DNA of 6,113 bases from Deltaproteobacteria bacterium. Its GTDB lineage: Bacteria; Desulfobacterota; Desulfobacteria; Desulfobacterales; ETH-SRB1. Location of the stretch: the NCBI GenBank assembly GCA_019309665.1, contig JAFDFV010000431.1, positions 1-6,113 of the forward strand, written 5' to 3'. A program made the translations under genes and the position numbers. Positions 1 through 6,113 of the stretch are shown one piece after another. The notes under the pieces were generated by a model. It saw only the letters and a list, made by a program, of their open reading frames with translations. It was not told the origin of the DNA and searched no databases. Every line of letters starts with the position of its first letter. Position 1 is the stretch's first letter.

Positions 1-2
1 CC

Positions 3-1823
3 ATGTATGTTAGAAGAACCTCAATAAAAAGTCGAAAAGACGGCAGTCAATATTATACCTATAGATTGGTTCAATCCGAACGAACTGCAAAAGGAGTCAG
101 CCAGCTCACATTACTCAATCTTGGCACGGGCTTTTCTCTACCGCGGGATCAATGGCCAGAACTATCTTCACGGATTCAGGAGATTATTAGTGGTCAGCAG
201 AGTTTTTTTAAAATTCCTGAAGAAATAGAGAAACTTGCTCAAAATTATGCAGCTAAAATTATTCATTCTCAGCAGAAAAATAAAGCTGATAATGATCAGC
301 CGGACTACCGTGAGGTAGATATAGATAGTCTGGAAATGCTCAGACCGCGCAGTGTAAGCTGTGAACATGTGGCACTGGAGGCGTTTGATTTTTTAAAAAT
401 AGGTGAAAAACTCAAAGCCTTAGGATTCAATGGCCCCCAACTCGCAGTAGCAACCGGTACAATAATAGGCCGTATGTGTCAACCAGGCAGCGAACTGGCA
501 ACGCATTACTGGCTCAGGAATGTTTCAGGACTGGGAGAATTAATTAGTTATGATTTCAATAAGATCAATCTGTACAAAATGTATAAAATATCTGATCAGC
601 TTCTCAATAATAAGGAAGCTATAGAAAATCATCTATACTTACAAGAAAAGAATTTGTTTGGATTTCAAGAGACAATAACCCTTTATGATCTAACTAACAC
701 CTATTTTGAAGGCAGCAGTAAAGCAAATGAGCTGGGTAAACGTGGGCATTCCAAAGAGAAACGTTCCGATTGTCCTTTGGTAACTCTGGCCTTGGTGCTG
801 GACAGCAGTGGCTTTCCCAAGCGCAGCAAAGTATTTGAGGGAAACGTAAGTGAACCGTCAACATTGGCAAAAATGATTAAGGAGTTAGAAAGAAAAAATT
901 TGTCCCGGAATCTGTTTGAACCATTAAAAGCTACTATAGTAATGGATGCAGGAATTGCCACTGAAGATAATATTAAATGGCTCAAGGGAAACAGTTATCC
1001 TTATATTGTAGTCAGCCGAAAGCGTCATCGGGAGTTTAATGAAGATGAAGCAGTTGTAGTAAAACAAGACGATGACGGCACAGTAAAAGTACAAAAAGTT
1101 ATTGATTCAGAAAATAATGAGGTTTTGTTGTATTGTCACTCTACAAAGCGGGAAAAGAAAGAACGGGCCATTAATGATCGTTTTACTGTACACTTTGAAG
1201 AGGCTATCAGCAAGCTTGAGTCAGGTTTGCATAAAAAAGGATGTTTAAAAAAATACGATAAAGTTCTGGAAAAAATAGGCCGTTTGAAACAGCAATATTC
1301 CAAAGCCGCAAAGCATTATAAGATAGAAATATCTAAAGATGAAAAAAGTGGCAATGCTGTCAAGATACTTTGGACACGCCAAACTATCGCAGATACAAAA
1401 GATAGTTTGCCCGGAGTATATTGTCTCAGAACAACCCCCACGGAACTGGATGAAGCTACTCTATGGTGTACATATACAATGCTGACGGATCTGGAGGCAG
1501 TATTTCGATCACTGAAATCCGAGCTTGGTATGCGACCGGTTTTCCACCAACTTACAAAACGGGTAACAGCTCATCTTTTTATCAGTGTTTTGGCCTACCA
1601 TTTAGTTCACAGTATCCGTTATCGATTGAAAAAGACAGGTATAAATAGTAGCTGGTCTGATTTGAGAAAACAACTGACAGGTCAAAATCGAACAACAATT
1701 TCCATGCAGTGTCGAGATGATGCTGTTGTACATGTAAGAAAAAGCACACGGCCTGAGCCAAGACAACAGAAAATATATTCGCAGAACGATCAAGACAACT
1801 ATAAACAAAATGAACAAAAGTAG
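3..1823 (+). CDS. IS1634-type (IS4 superfamily) DDE transposase, 606 aa
   Basis: This is a cut-and-paste transposase of an insertion sequence, acting on the ends of its own element. The N-terminus (MYVRRTSIKSRKDGSQYYTY, then a LLNLG motif) is the typical opening of IS1634-group transposases. Candidate catalytic residues are D229 in LYDLTNTYFEG, D315 in VMDAGIATEDN and E498 in LTDLEAVFRSLKSELGMRP, the last being the family's E-x2-FR-x-LK-x-RP signature. The stretch between D315 and E498 is the usual insertion region. The C-terminus (VRKSTRPEPRQQKIY) also fits the family, so the protein looks complete and the frame is intact. The ATG lies only two bases into the window, so no ribosome binding site or left inverted repeat can be seen. 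It could still be active. Catalytic assignments come from motif recognition and not from an alignment. Confidence 0.93.
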   Translation: MYVRRTSIKSRKDGSQYYTYRLVQSERTAKGVSQLTLLNLGTGFSLPRDQWPELSSRIQEIISGQQSFFKIPEEIEKLAQNYAAKIIHSQQKNKADNDQPDYREVDIDSLEMLRPRSVSCEHVALEAFDFLKIGEKLKALGFNGPQLAVATGTIIGRMCQPGSELATHYWLRNVSGLGELISYDFNKINLYKMYKISDQLLNNKEAIENHLYLQEKNLFGFQETITLYDLTNTYFEGSSKANELGKRGHSKEKRSDCPLVTLALVLDSSGFPKRSKVFEGNVSEPSTLAKMIKELERKNLSRNLFEPLKATIVMDAGIATEDNIKWLKGNSYPYIVVSRKRHREFNEDEAVVVKQDDDGTVKVQKVIDSENNEVLLYCHSTKREKKERAINDRFTVHFEEAISKLESGLHKKGCLKKYDKVLEKIGRLKQQYSKAAKHYKIEISKDEKSGNAVKILWTRQTIADTKDSLPGVYCLRTTPTELDEATLWCTYTMLTDLEAVFRSLKSELGMRPVFHQLTKRVTAHLFISVLAYHLVHSIRYRLKKTGINSSWSDLRKQLTGQNRTTISMQCRDDAVVHVRKSTRPEPRQQKIYSQNDQDNYKQNEQK

Positions 1824-1894
1824 TGCCATAACGAAGATTTTAAAAAATTAACATGCTGTAATTAAAGAGTTTGTTTTTTTTATTCGAAAAGATG

Positions 1895-1996
1895 GGATAA
1901 GACTTCTTTCCCTGACATGGGTTGTATTGAAACGATGTCTATGAGTTACGCATACAGTTTCTGCCACTATTTTTTGCTTTGTATAAAGTCTTATCC
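1895..1996. repeat. 11-bp perfect inverted repeat, possible IS right end or MITE-like element
   Basis: GGATAAGACTT at 1895-1905 is matched exactly by its reverse complement AAGTCTTATCC at 1986-1996, with 80 bases between. A second 5-bp pair, GAAAC (1929-1933) and GTTTC (1957-1961), is nested inside at nearly symmetric distances. No protein is encoded between them. The arrangement fits a small non-autonomous element about 102 bp long. Alternatively, 1996 could be the outer edge of the upstream insertion sequence with a subterminal copy of its terminal repeat. The inverted repeat is directly visible. The mobile-element reading is inference. Confidence 0.45.
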
Positions 1997-1997
1997 G

Positions 1998-2025
1998 CTT
2001 CAGGCTTCAGCCTATCCACCTGAGT
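1998..2025 (-). repeat. 28-bp heptad-type repeat, copy 1 (inverted relative to copy 2)
   Basis: Read on the minus strand this is ACTCAGGTGGATAG, a G, CTGAAG, a C, then CTGAAG. It matches 26 of 28 bases of the copy at 6062-6089, which is in the opposite orientation, so hrpA is bracketed by an inverted pair about 4.1 kb apart. The inner part has a 7-bp period with unit close to GCTGAAG. Sequences of this kind are familiar as dispersed intergenic repeats in deltaproteobacterial genomes. That is recollection and was not searched. Confidence 0.7.
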
Positions 2026-2063
2026 GGCTGTAAATATTTTTCTACCAATTTTGTATATCTATG

Positions 2064-2079
2064 ATATAATTAATTATAT
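2064..2079 (+). promoter_or_regulatory. Candidate hrpA promoter -10 box within a 16-bp palindrome
   Basis: TATAAT at 2065-2070 is a consensus -10 hexamer. It is embedded in the perfect palindrome ATATAATTAATTATAT (2064-2079), about 70 bases before the hrpA start. No good -35 hexamer is present at the usual spacing. TTGTAT at 2051-2056 is too close, only 8 bases away. The palindrome could be an operator, but in DNA this AT-rich such a match can arise by chance. Confidence 0.35.
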
Positions 2080-2121
2080 TTCAAGAAAATTATATACTTC
2101 ATAAAAAATCCAAAATCATAA

Positions 2122-2154
2122 ATGAAAAATGACCGGATAAAAAAGATAGAATGA
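2122..2154 (+). other. Possible 10-codon upstream ORF overlapping the hrpA start
   Basis: The first unit of the 29-bp duplication gives an ATG-initiated frame of ten codons ending in TGA, which overlaps the hrpA ATG by the classical ATGA junction. If translated, it could couple to or attenuate hrpA translation. No Shine-Dalgarno sequence is visible before either ATG. The peptide merely repeats the HrpA N-terminus, so this is more likely a by-product of the duplication than a selected leader. Confidence 0.2.
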
Positions 2155-2179
2155 AAAATGACCGGATAAAAAAGATAGA
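2122..2179 (+). repeat. Perfect 29-bp tandem duplication spanning the hrpA start codon
   Basis: Bases 2122-2150 and 2151-2179 are identical. Each starts ATGAAAAATGACCGG and ends AAAAAAGATAGA. Because 29 is not a multiple of three, the first copy is out of frame with hrpA and cannot simply extend the protein. The first copy opens a 10-codon reading frame (MKNDRIKKIE) that stops at TGA 2152-2154, overlapping the hrpA ATG in an ATGA arrangement. The duplication is either a slippage event or an assembly artefact. Confidence 0.9.
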
Positions 2180-5006
2180 ATCACTTCTGCCTAAGGCTCT
2201 TTGCGCCGACAGGCAGGCTGTAAGGCGTGAAATTGTCCGCTTAAAACGCTTCAAAACAAAAATTTTGTCTGATAAAAATGTTAAACAAAAATTTATTCAA
2301 CTTGAAAAACAGATTCATGCCTCAATCAAAAAAAAGTCATGGAGAGAAAAAAACCCGCCTGCTTTAACTTACAATCCCTGCCTTCCGATTACAGACAAAA
2401 AGAATGAAATAATTGATTTGATCTCAAAAAACCAGGTGTTGATAATCTCCGGCGAGACAGGTTCAGGCAAGACCACCCAGATACCAAAGTTCTGCATCGC
2501 AGCAGGAAGAGGAATTGACGGCAAGATCGGGTGCACCCAGCCCAGAAGGATTGCCGCCACAACTGTTGCCAGGCGCATAGCAGAAGAACTTGGAGAAGAG
2601 CTCGGCAAGTCTGTGGGCTACAAAATAAGGTTCAAGGATAAAACCGGCGGGGATGCATTCATAAAGATTATGACTGACGGCATTCTTCTTGCCGAGACCC
2701 GGAACGATAAATATCTGAACGAATACGACACAATAATAGTGGATGAGGCACATGAAAGAAGCCTTAATATTGATTTTATTTTAGGCATTTTAAAAACTCT
2801 TTTAAAGAAAAGAAAAGATCTTAAAGTAATAATAACATCCGCAACCATTGATACGGAAAAGTTTTCAAAGGCATTTGATAATGCTCCTGTTATAGAAGTG
2901 TCAGGACGTATGTACCCGGTTGATGTGCAATATTTTACTATAGAACAGGAATCTGAAGGCAGTGATGAACGGACTCATGTTGAGATGGCTGCACTTGCTG
3001 TTGATAAATTGCAGAAAAAAAGTCTTTACGGCGATATCATTGTATTTATGCCCACAGAGCAGGATATTCGCGAAACCTGCGAAATCCTGGAAGGAAGAAA
3101 CTATAAAAGTGCGATCATTCTTCCGCTGTATGCAAGACTTTCATCATCAGAGCAGTCAAAAGTCTTTTCACGCCTAACCGGCAGAAAGATCATTGTTGCA
3201 ACAAATATTGCCGAAACTTCAATAACAATTCCGGGCATAAAATATGTAATAGACACGGGACTTGCACGTATTTCCCGTTACACTCCAAGATCAAGAACAA
3301 CCTCTCTCCCTGTTGTTCCTATATCCAGAAGCAGCGCTGACCAGAGAAAAGGCAGATGCGGACGTGTTGAAAACGGGATCTGTATAAGATTGTATCCTGA
3401 ACAGGATTTTTTATCCCGCACGCTTTTTACACCTCCGGAAATCTTAAGGGCAAACCTTGCTGAAGTTATTTTGAGAATGATTGCCTTAAAACTTGGCAAC
3501 ATAGAAGATTTTCCCTTTATAGACAGGCCGGCCGCAAGAAGCATACGCGACGGATTTGATCTTCTATTAGAATTAGGAGCTATCAAACCTGTAAAAAGGG
3601 CCAAGAAATCAGAAGCCGAAAAATCAAAAAAAAGTGATGTTTTTCTTCTTACTGAAAAAGGCAGTCTTATGGCCCAAATGCCGGTTGATCCAAGGCTTTC
3701 CCGGATGCTTATAGAAGCAAATCAGGAAGGATGCTTAAATGAAGTTGCCATTATCGCCTCTGCTCTAAGTATTCAGGACCCGCGTGAAAGACCCGTTGAA
3801 AAGACTCAGGAAGCCGACCAGATGCATGCATTATTCAGAGATCCTTTATCTGACTTTATTACGCTGCTTAATATCTGGAAAAAATATCATGATGTCCGGC
3901 AAAAGGAAAAAAGTACAAGCAGAATGAAAAAATTCTGTAAAAAGCATTATCTTTCCTTTAAAAGAATAAGGGAATGGCGTGATATCCATGCGCAGATTTC
4001 CACTGTACTGCAGGGGTCGGGGGCCAGGGACCAGGGGTCAGGGATTAGGAGCCAGGGGCCAGGGATCAGGGATTTGGGGTCAGCTAAAGCAAATAATTCA
4101 GAACAGGAATTTTACAGCAAACAATATGAAGTAATTCATAAATCCATATTGAGCGGTTTTTTATCTAATATTGCCGTAAAAAAGGAAAAAAACATCTTTC
4201 AGGCTGCAAAAGGTAAAGAGGTGATGATTTTCCCTGGTTCAGGGCTTTTCAACAAAGCAAAAACATGGATAGTAGCTGCTGAAATGGTTGAGACATCCAG
4301 GCTCTTTGCCAGAACGGTTGCCGATATCGACAGCAGATGGCTTGAGGCTCTGGGCAAAAATCAGTGCAAATATACCTATCTGAAGCCGCACTGGGAAAGA
4401 AGTAGAGGCGAAGTCGTCGCCTGTGAACAGGTATCTGAAGAAGCATCGGAAATTTTTATCCGCAGTGCTCTGGTTGAAGGGGATATTAGAGAACCCTTGC
4501 CATTTATGGAGCATAATAGAAGGCTTATTGATGAAATCAGCAGCATGGAAAACAGGTTAAGAAAAAGGGATATTCTGACAAACGAAGAAGATATTTTCGA
4601 TTTTTATCACAAAAAGCTTGAGGGAATTTATGATATCAGAACCCTTAAACAGCACCTGAAGAAAAGAGGCACGGACGGATTCCTGAGAATGAAAAAAGAT
4701 GATCTTTTCCGATATTTTCCGGATGAAGAAGAACTGTATCTTTTTCCCGACAAGATTACTTTGGGAACCAACCAGTTTCAATGCAATTACAGTTTTGAAC
4801 CTGGAAGCCGGGATGATGGTGTAACCATTAAAGTTCCGTCAGCACTTGCAGCAACTGTTCCTGCAGAATCTGTTGAATGGCTTGTGCCTGGATTGTACAG
4901 TGAAAAAATAGCCGCACTTATTAAAAGTCTTCCCAAAGATTACAGAAAACAGCTTGTCCCTGTAGCAAATACCGCTGATAGCGGCTCTGAGCAAATTCAT
5001 TTTTAG
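2151..5006 (+). CDS. hrpA: HrpA helicase, N-terminal 951 aa (helicase, HA2, OB-fold, part of DUF3418)
   Basis: This frame encodes the motor of HrpA, a cytoplasmic NTP-dependent RNA helicase linked in E. coli to mRNA processing and to rescue of stalled ribosomes. Visible motifs are Walker A GETGSGKTT (101-109), motif Ia TQPRR (129-133), DEAH (198-201), SAT (230-232), TNIAETS (351-357) and QRKGRCGR (398-405). An HA2/ratchet region follows (about 457-550), then a low-complexity glycine-rich insert (622-644), an OB-fold-like region (from about 665, SILSGFLSNIA) and the start of DUF3418. The ATG at 2151 is the only start available, because an in-frame TGA lies at 2130-2132. No clear ribosome binding site precedes it. 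The last residues (about 943-951, after VANTAD) are frameshifted and not family sequence. The helicase core is intact, so a truncated active motor is conceivable. Confidence 0.93.
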   Translation: MKNDRIKKIESLLPKALCADRQAVRREIVRLKRFKTKILSDKNVKQKFIQLEKQIHASIKKKSWREKNPPALTYNPCLPITDKKNEIIDLISKNQVLIISGETGSGKTTQIPKFCIAAGRGIDGKIGCTQPRRIAATTVARRIAEELGEELGKSVGYKIRFKDKTGGDAFIKIMTDGILLAETRNDKYLNEYDTIIVDEAHERSLNIDFILGILKTLLKKRKDLKVIITSATIDTEKFSKAFDNAPVIEVSGRMYPVDVQYFTIEQESEGSDERTHVEMAALAVDKLQKKSLYGDIIVFMPTEQDIRETCEILEGRNYKSAIILPLYARLSSSEQSKVFSRLTGRKIIVATNIAETSITIPGIKYVIDTGLARISRYTPRSRTTSLPVVPISRSSADQRKGRCGRVENGICIRLYPEQDFLSRTLFTPPEILRANLAEVILRMIALKLGNIEDFPFIDRPAARSIRDGFDLLLELGAIKPVKRAKKSEAEKSKKSDVFLLTEKGSLMAQMPVDPRLSRMLIEANQEGCLNEVAIIASALSIQDPRERPVEKTQEADQMHALFRDPLSDFITLLNIWKKYHDVRQKEKSTSRMKKFCKKHYLSFKRIREWRDIHAQISTVLQGSGARDQGSGIRSQGPGIRDLGSAKANNSEQEFYSKQYEVIHKSILSGFLSNIAVKKEKNIFQAAKGKEVMIFPGSGLFNKAKTWIVAAEMVETSRLFARTVADIDSRWLEALGKNQCKYTYLKPHWERSRGEVVACEQVSEEASEIFIRSALVEGDIREPLPFMEHNRRLIDEISSMENRLRKRDILTNEEDIFDFYHKKLEGIYDIRTLKQHLKKRGTDGFLRMKKDDLFRYFPDEEELYLFPDKITLGTNQFQCNYSFEPGSRDDGVTIKVPSALAATVPAESVEWLVPGLYSEKIAALIKSLPKDYRKQLVPVANTADSGSEQIHF
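4013..4082 (+). repeat. Ten-unit G-rich 7-bp tandem repeat inside hrpA
   Basis: Ten consecutive 7-bp units run without interruption: GGGGTCG, GGGGCCA, GGGACCA, GGGGTCA, GGGATTA, GGAGCCA, GGGGCCA, GGGATCA, GGGATTT, GGGGTCA. The consensus is GGGRNCA. Since three units make 21 bases, translation gives a heptapeptide repeat: GSGARDQ, GSGIRSQ, GPGIRDL (residues 622-642 of the 2151 frame). It falls between REWRDIHAQIS and YEVIHKSILSGFLSN, which are nearly adjacent in other HrpA proteins, so it is an acquired insert in the linker before the OB-fold. Nearly every unit has a run of three or four G, giving strong G-quadruplex potential on the coding strand. Confidence 0.92.
4972..4984 (+). other. 5-bp stem, 3-nt loop hairpin at the first hrpA frame break
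   Basis: CCGCT-GAT-AGCGG forms a perfect stem-loop exactly where conserved HrpA sequence leaves frame 0 (VPVANTAD) and resumes in frame +1 (LIAALSKFIF). It may mark a deletion end point. It is short, and chance occurrence is possible. Confidence 0.4.
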
Positions 5007-5223
5007 ACGCTTCAGGGTGGACATAGCTCCTTCGATATGGTCTGAGGCTCAACTGCCCGATCATCTTAAAATGCGGATATCTATTACTGGTCCAAAAGGC
5101 GAGGTCATCTCTTCCGGCAGAGACAAAACCATTCTGAGCCGAAATATATTCAGCATGGCGGATCAGGATAAAATTGATGAATTTGAATGCGCAAAAAAAG
5201 AACGGGAAATAATCAACATATAA
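4975..5223 (+). pseudogene. hrpA: HrpA DUF3418 middle segment in frame +1
   Basis: The frame starting at CTG 4975 reads LIAALSKFIFRRF, then DIAPSIW and LPDHLKMRISI. The last piece closely resembles VPDHLKM in E. coli HrpA, so this is the continuation of the DUF3418 domain and not a new gene. The frame is open from 4966, after a TAG at 4963-4965, to TAA at 5221-5223. The longest start-codon-initiated piece begins at GTG 5017 (68 aa), with no ribosome binding site. The family match ends near residues AKKERE, around 5200-5208. An A7 run (5193-5199) lies just before this point. An isolated product of this segment is unlikely to be made or to fold. Confidence 0.75.
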
Positions 5224-6053
5224 CAGGGAAACACGGCACAAAATGGGTTGTATATTCCGGCCTTGAATTAGAAAATAAAAGCATAAAGTTGCGGCTTTTC
5301 CGGAAAAGGGACGAAGCCATAAGATCTCATGAAAAGGGCGTTGCCGCACTTTTTAGCATATATTTTTCAAAAGATCTGAAATTTTTAAAAAAGAGCCTGA
5401 TCCTGCCGAAAGACAAAAAAAAGATGGCCAACTATTTTGTAGGGGCAAAGATTTTTGAGCAAAGGCTTTATGATAGTATTATTAACAGATTATTTAGCAG
5501 AAACATAAGAACAGAAGATGAGTTTTACTCATATGCCGGATCCACAGGACCAGACATAATTAAAAAAGGGCAGGAGTTAATAAACAAAATATTACCGGTT
5601 CTTGAAGTCTATCATGAAACAAGACTATCTATCTACAATTTGGAAAATGCAAGCAAACCAGCCGGCAATACTCCGCAGTTTTTTAATGGCTTGAGAAACG
5701 AACTGTCCAGGCTTGTTCCTGAAAGATTTATGGATTTATACGACAATGAAAGACTGACTCACATTGCAAGATATATCAAGGCAATTGATATCCGGGCACA
5801 AAGAGCGTCCGTAAATTTTGAAAAGGATGAGTTAAAAGCAAAAAAACTTAAAATTTATGTTGACGGACTTAATGAAATGTTAAAAAAGCTTTCTTCTTTT
5901 GTATCGGAAGAAAAAAAGCAGGCAATTGAAGAATACTTCTGGCTGATCGAAGAATACAAAGTATCTGTTTTTGCCCAGGAACTTAAGACGGCCTTTCCTG
6001 TTTCCGAAAAAAAGCTTGATAAAAAGTTAAAGGAAATTGAAAGAATGGTTTAG
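5187..6053 (+). pseudogene. hrpA: HrpA C-terminal DUF3418 segment, 288-codon open frame
   Basis: Back in the original frame, sequence from about ITGKHGTKWVVY (5220 onward) to the TAG ending at 6053 matches the C-terminal part of HrpA. KLRLFRKRDEAIRSHEKGV corresponds to the family's RLF...EG(V/L)R region, and the final WLIEEYKVSVFAQELKT and YP/FPVSEKKL pieces match E. coli's WMIEELRVSYFAQQLGT and YPISDKR. The ATG at 5187 lies inside the overlap with the middle segment and lacks a ribosome binding site, so it is probably not a genuine start. Length and conservation to the last residues show that the 3' end of the gene is complete. An automated annotation would call this a separate DUF3418 protein. 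Confidence 0.8.
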
Positions 6054-6061
6054 TTGTAATT

Positions 6062-6089
6062 ACTCAGGTGGATAGACTGAAGGCTGAAG
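6062..6089 (+). repeat. 28-bp heptad-type repeat, copy 2
   Basis: ACTCAGGTGGATAG, an A, CTGAAG, a G, then CTGAAG. This matches 26 of 28 bases of the inverted copy at 1998-2025. It begins nine bases after the hrpA stop codon. No U-tract follows within the window, and this copy is not itself a hairpin, so it is not an obvious terminator. Confidence 0.75.
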
Positions 6090-6113
6090 TATATCAATCA
6101 TCTCGCAACGCTA

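Larger units (their letters stand above)
1824..2150. other. AT-rich intergenic region between transposase and hrpA
   Basis: About 327 bases hold no credible gene. In order they contain a T-rich stretch (1871-1881), an 11-bp inverted repeat 102 bp across (1895-1996), one copy of a 28-bp repeat that recurs inverted after hrpA (1998-2025), a TATAAT-containing palindrome (2064-2079), and the first unit of a 29-bp tandem duplication (2122-2150). The right end of the upstream insertion sequence should lie here but cannot be fixed, because the left end is outside the window. Confidence 0.7.
2151..6053 (+). pseudogene. hrpA: hrpA, ATP-dependent DEAH-box RNA helicase, broken by two frameshifts/deletions
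   Basis: The whole locus corresponds to one HrpA protein of about 1300 residues in E. coli-type relatives. Family sequence runs in frame 0 from 2151, in frame +1 from about 4975 to 5220, and in frame 0 again to the TAG ending at 6053. The second shift reverses the first. About 12 residues that relatives carry between VPVANTAD and LIAALSKFIFRRF, and a similar number between the AKKE region and ITGKHG, appear absent. This suggests small out-of-frame deletions and not single-base sequencing slips. The remaining sequence is well conserved with no other stops, so the damage looks recent, or it is an assembly problem. A functional full-length product would need two frameshift events. Confidence 0.75.

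Noticed and set aside
1846..1881. Rho-independent terminator after the transposase (AATTA/TAATT stem, then a T-run)
   Set aside because: The stem is only five A-T pairs with an 8-base loop, and the T-run begins ten bases later. It is too weak to support a terminator.
4013..4082. The G-rich array as a CRISPR array or phage attachment site
   Set aside because: Units are 7 bp and contiguous with no spacers, and no integrase or cas gene is present. It is a simple tandem repeat.
5017..5223. An independent 68-aa gene starting at GTG 5017
   Set aside because: LPDHLKM and the surrounding residues are HrpA DUF3418 sequence, conserved sequence continues upstream of the GTG in the same frame, and no ribosome binding site is present.
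4921..5349. A 142-aa minus-strand open frame across the hrpA breaks
   Set aside because: It lies antisense to clearly conserved HrpA coding sequence and its translation has no recognisable family features. It is a shadow frame.
5187..6053. A stand-alone DUF3418 protein starting at ATG 5187
   Set aside because: The first dozen codons are not family sequence and overlap the middle segment. There is no ribosome binding site. The segment is the displaced C-terminus of hrpA.
1..6113. A novel multi-gene defence or biosynthetic system
   Set aside because: Only a transposase and a damaged housekeeping-type helicase are present, with no partner genes, operon structure or unknown conserved protein.

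Overview
The window carries two protein-coding loci on the plus strand: a full-length IS1634-type (IS4 superfamily) DDE transposase at 3-1823, and a damaged hrpA gene at 2151-6053 for the large DEAH-box RNA helicase HrpA. Between them lie about 330 bases of AT-rich non-coding DNA with inverted repeats and a candidate promoter. No RNA gene, CRISPR array or convincing terminator was seen. The layout and the style of the repeats resemble genomes of Desulfobacterota (Desulfobacterales-like sulfate reducers). This is an inference from general familiarity and not a marker-based assignment.

Region by region. The transposase starts two bases into the window, so the left end of the insertion sequence is outside it. 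Downstream of the transposase is an 11-bp perfect inverted repeat 102 bp across (1895-1996), which is either the IS right end or a small MITE-like element. Next is a 28-bp repeat (1998-2025) whose near-identical inverted partner lies just after hrpA (6062-6089). A TATAAT box inside a 16-bp palindrome (2064-2079) precedes hrpA. The first 29 bases of hrpA are perfectly duplicated in tandem (2122-2179).

The hrpA reading frame is rich in family landmarks: Walker A, DEAH, SAT, QRKGRCGR, HA2, OB-fold and DUF3418. It is broken twice near the 3' end. Frame 0 runs from 2151 to 5006, the family sequence continues in frame +1 from about 4975 to 5220, and it then returns to frame 0 to 6053. At both junctions about a dozen residues expected from HrpA relatives appear to be missing, which points to small deletions. 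Slippery runs also sit there: T5 at the UAG stop and an A7 run. Each would restore the frame if the ribosome or polymerase slipped. A 70-bp array of ten G-rich 7-bp units is carried in frame inside the coding region and encodes a heptapeptide repeat.

I see no convincing new multi-gene system. The points most worth checking are whether the hrpA breaks are real, the G-rich heptad array inside an essential-looking helicase linker, and the repeat families with a shared 7-bp period in and around the gene.
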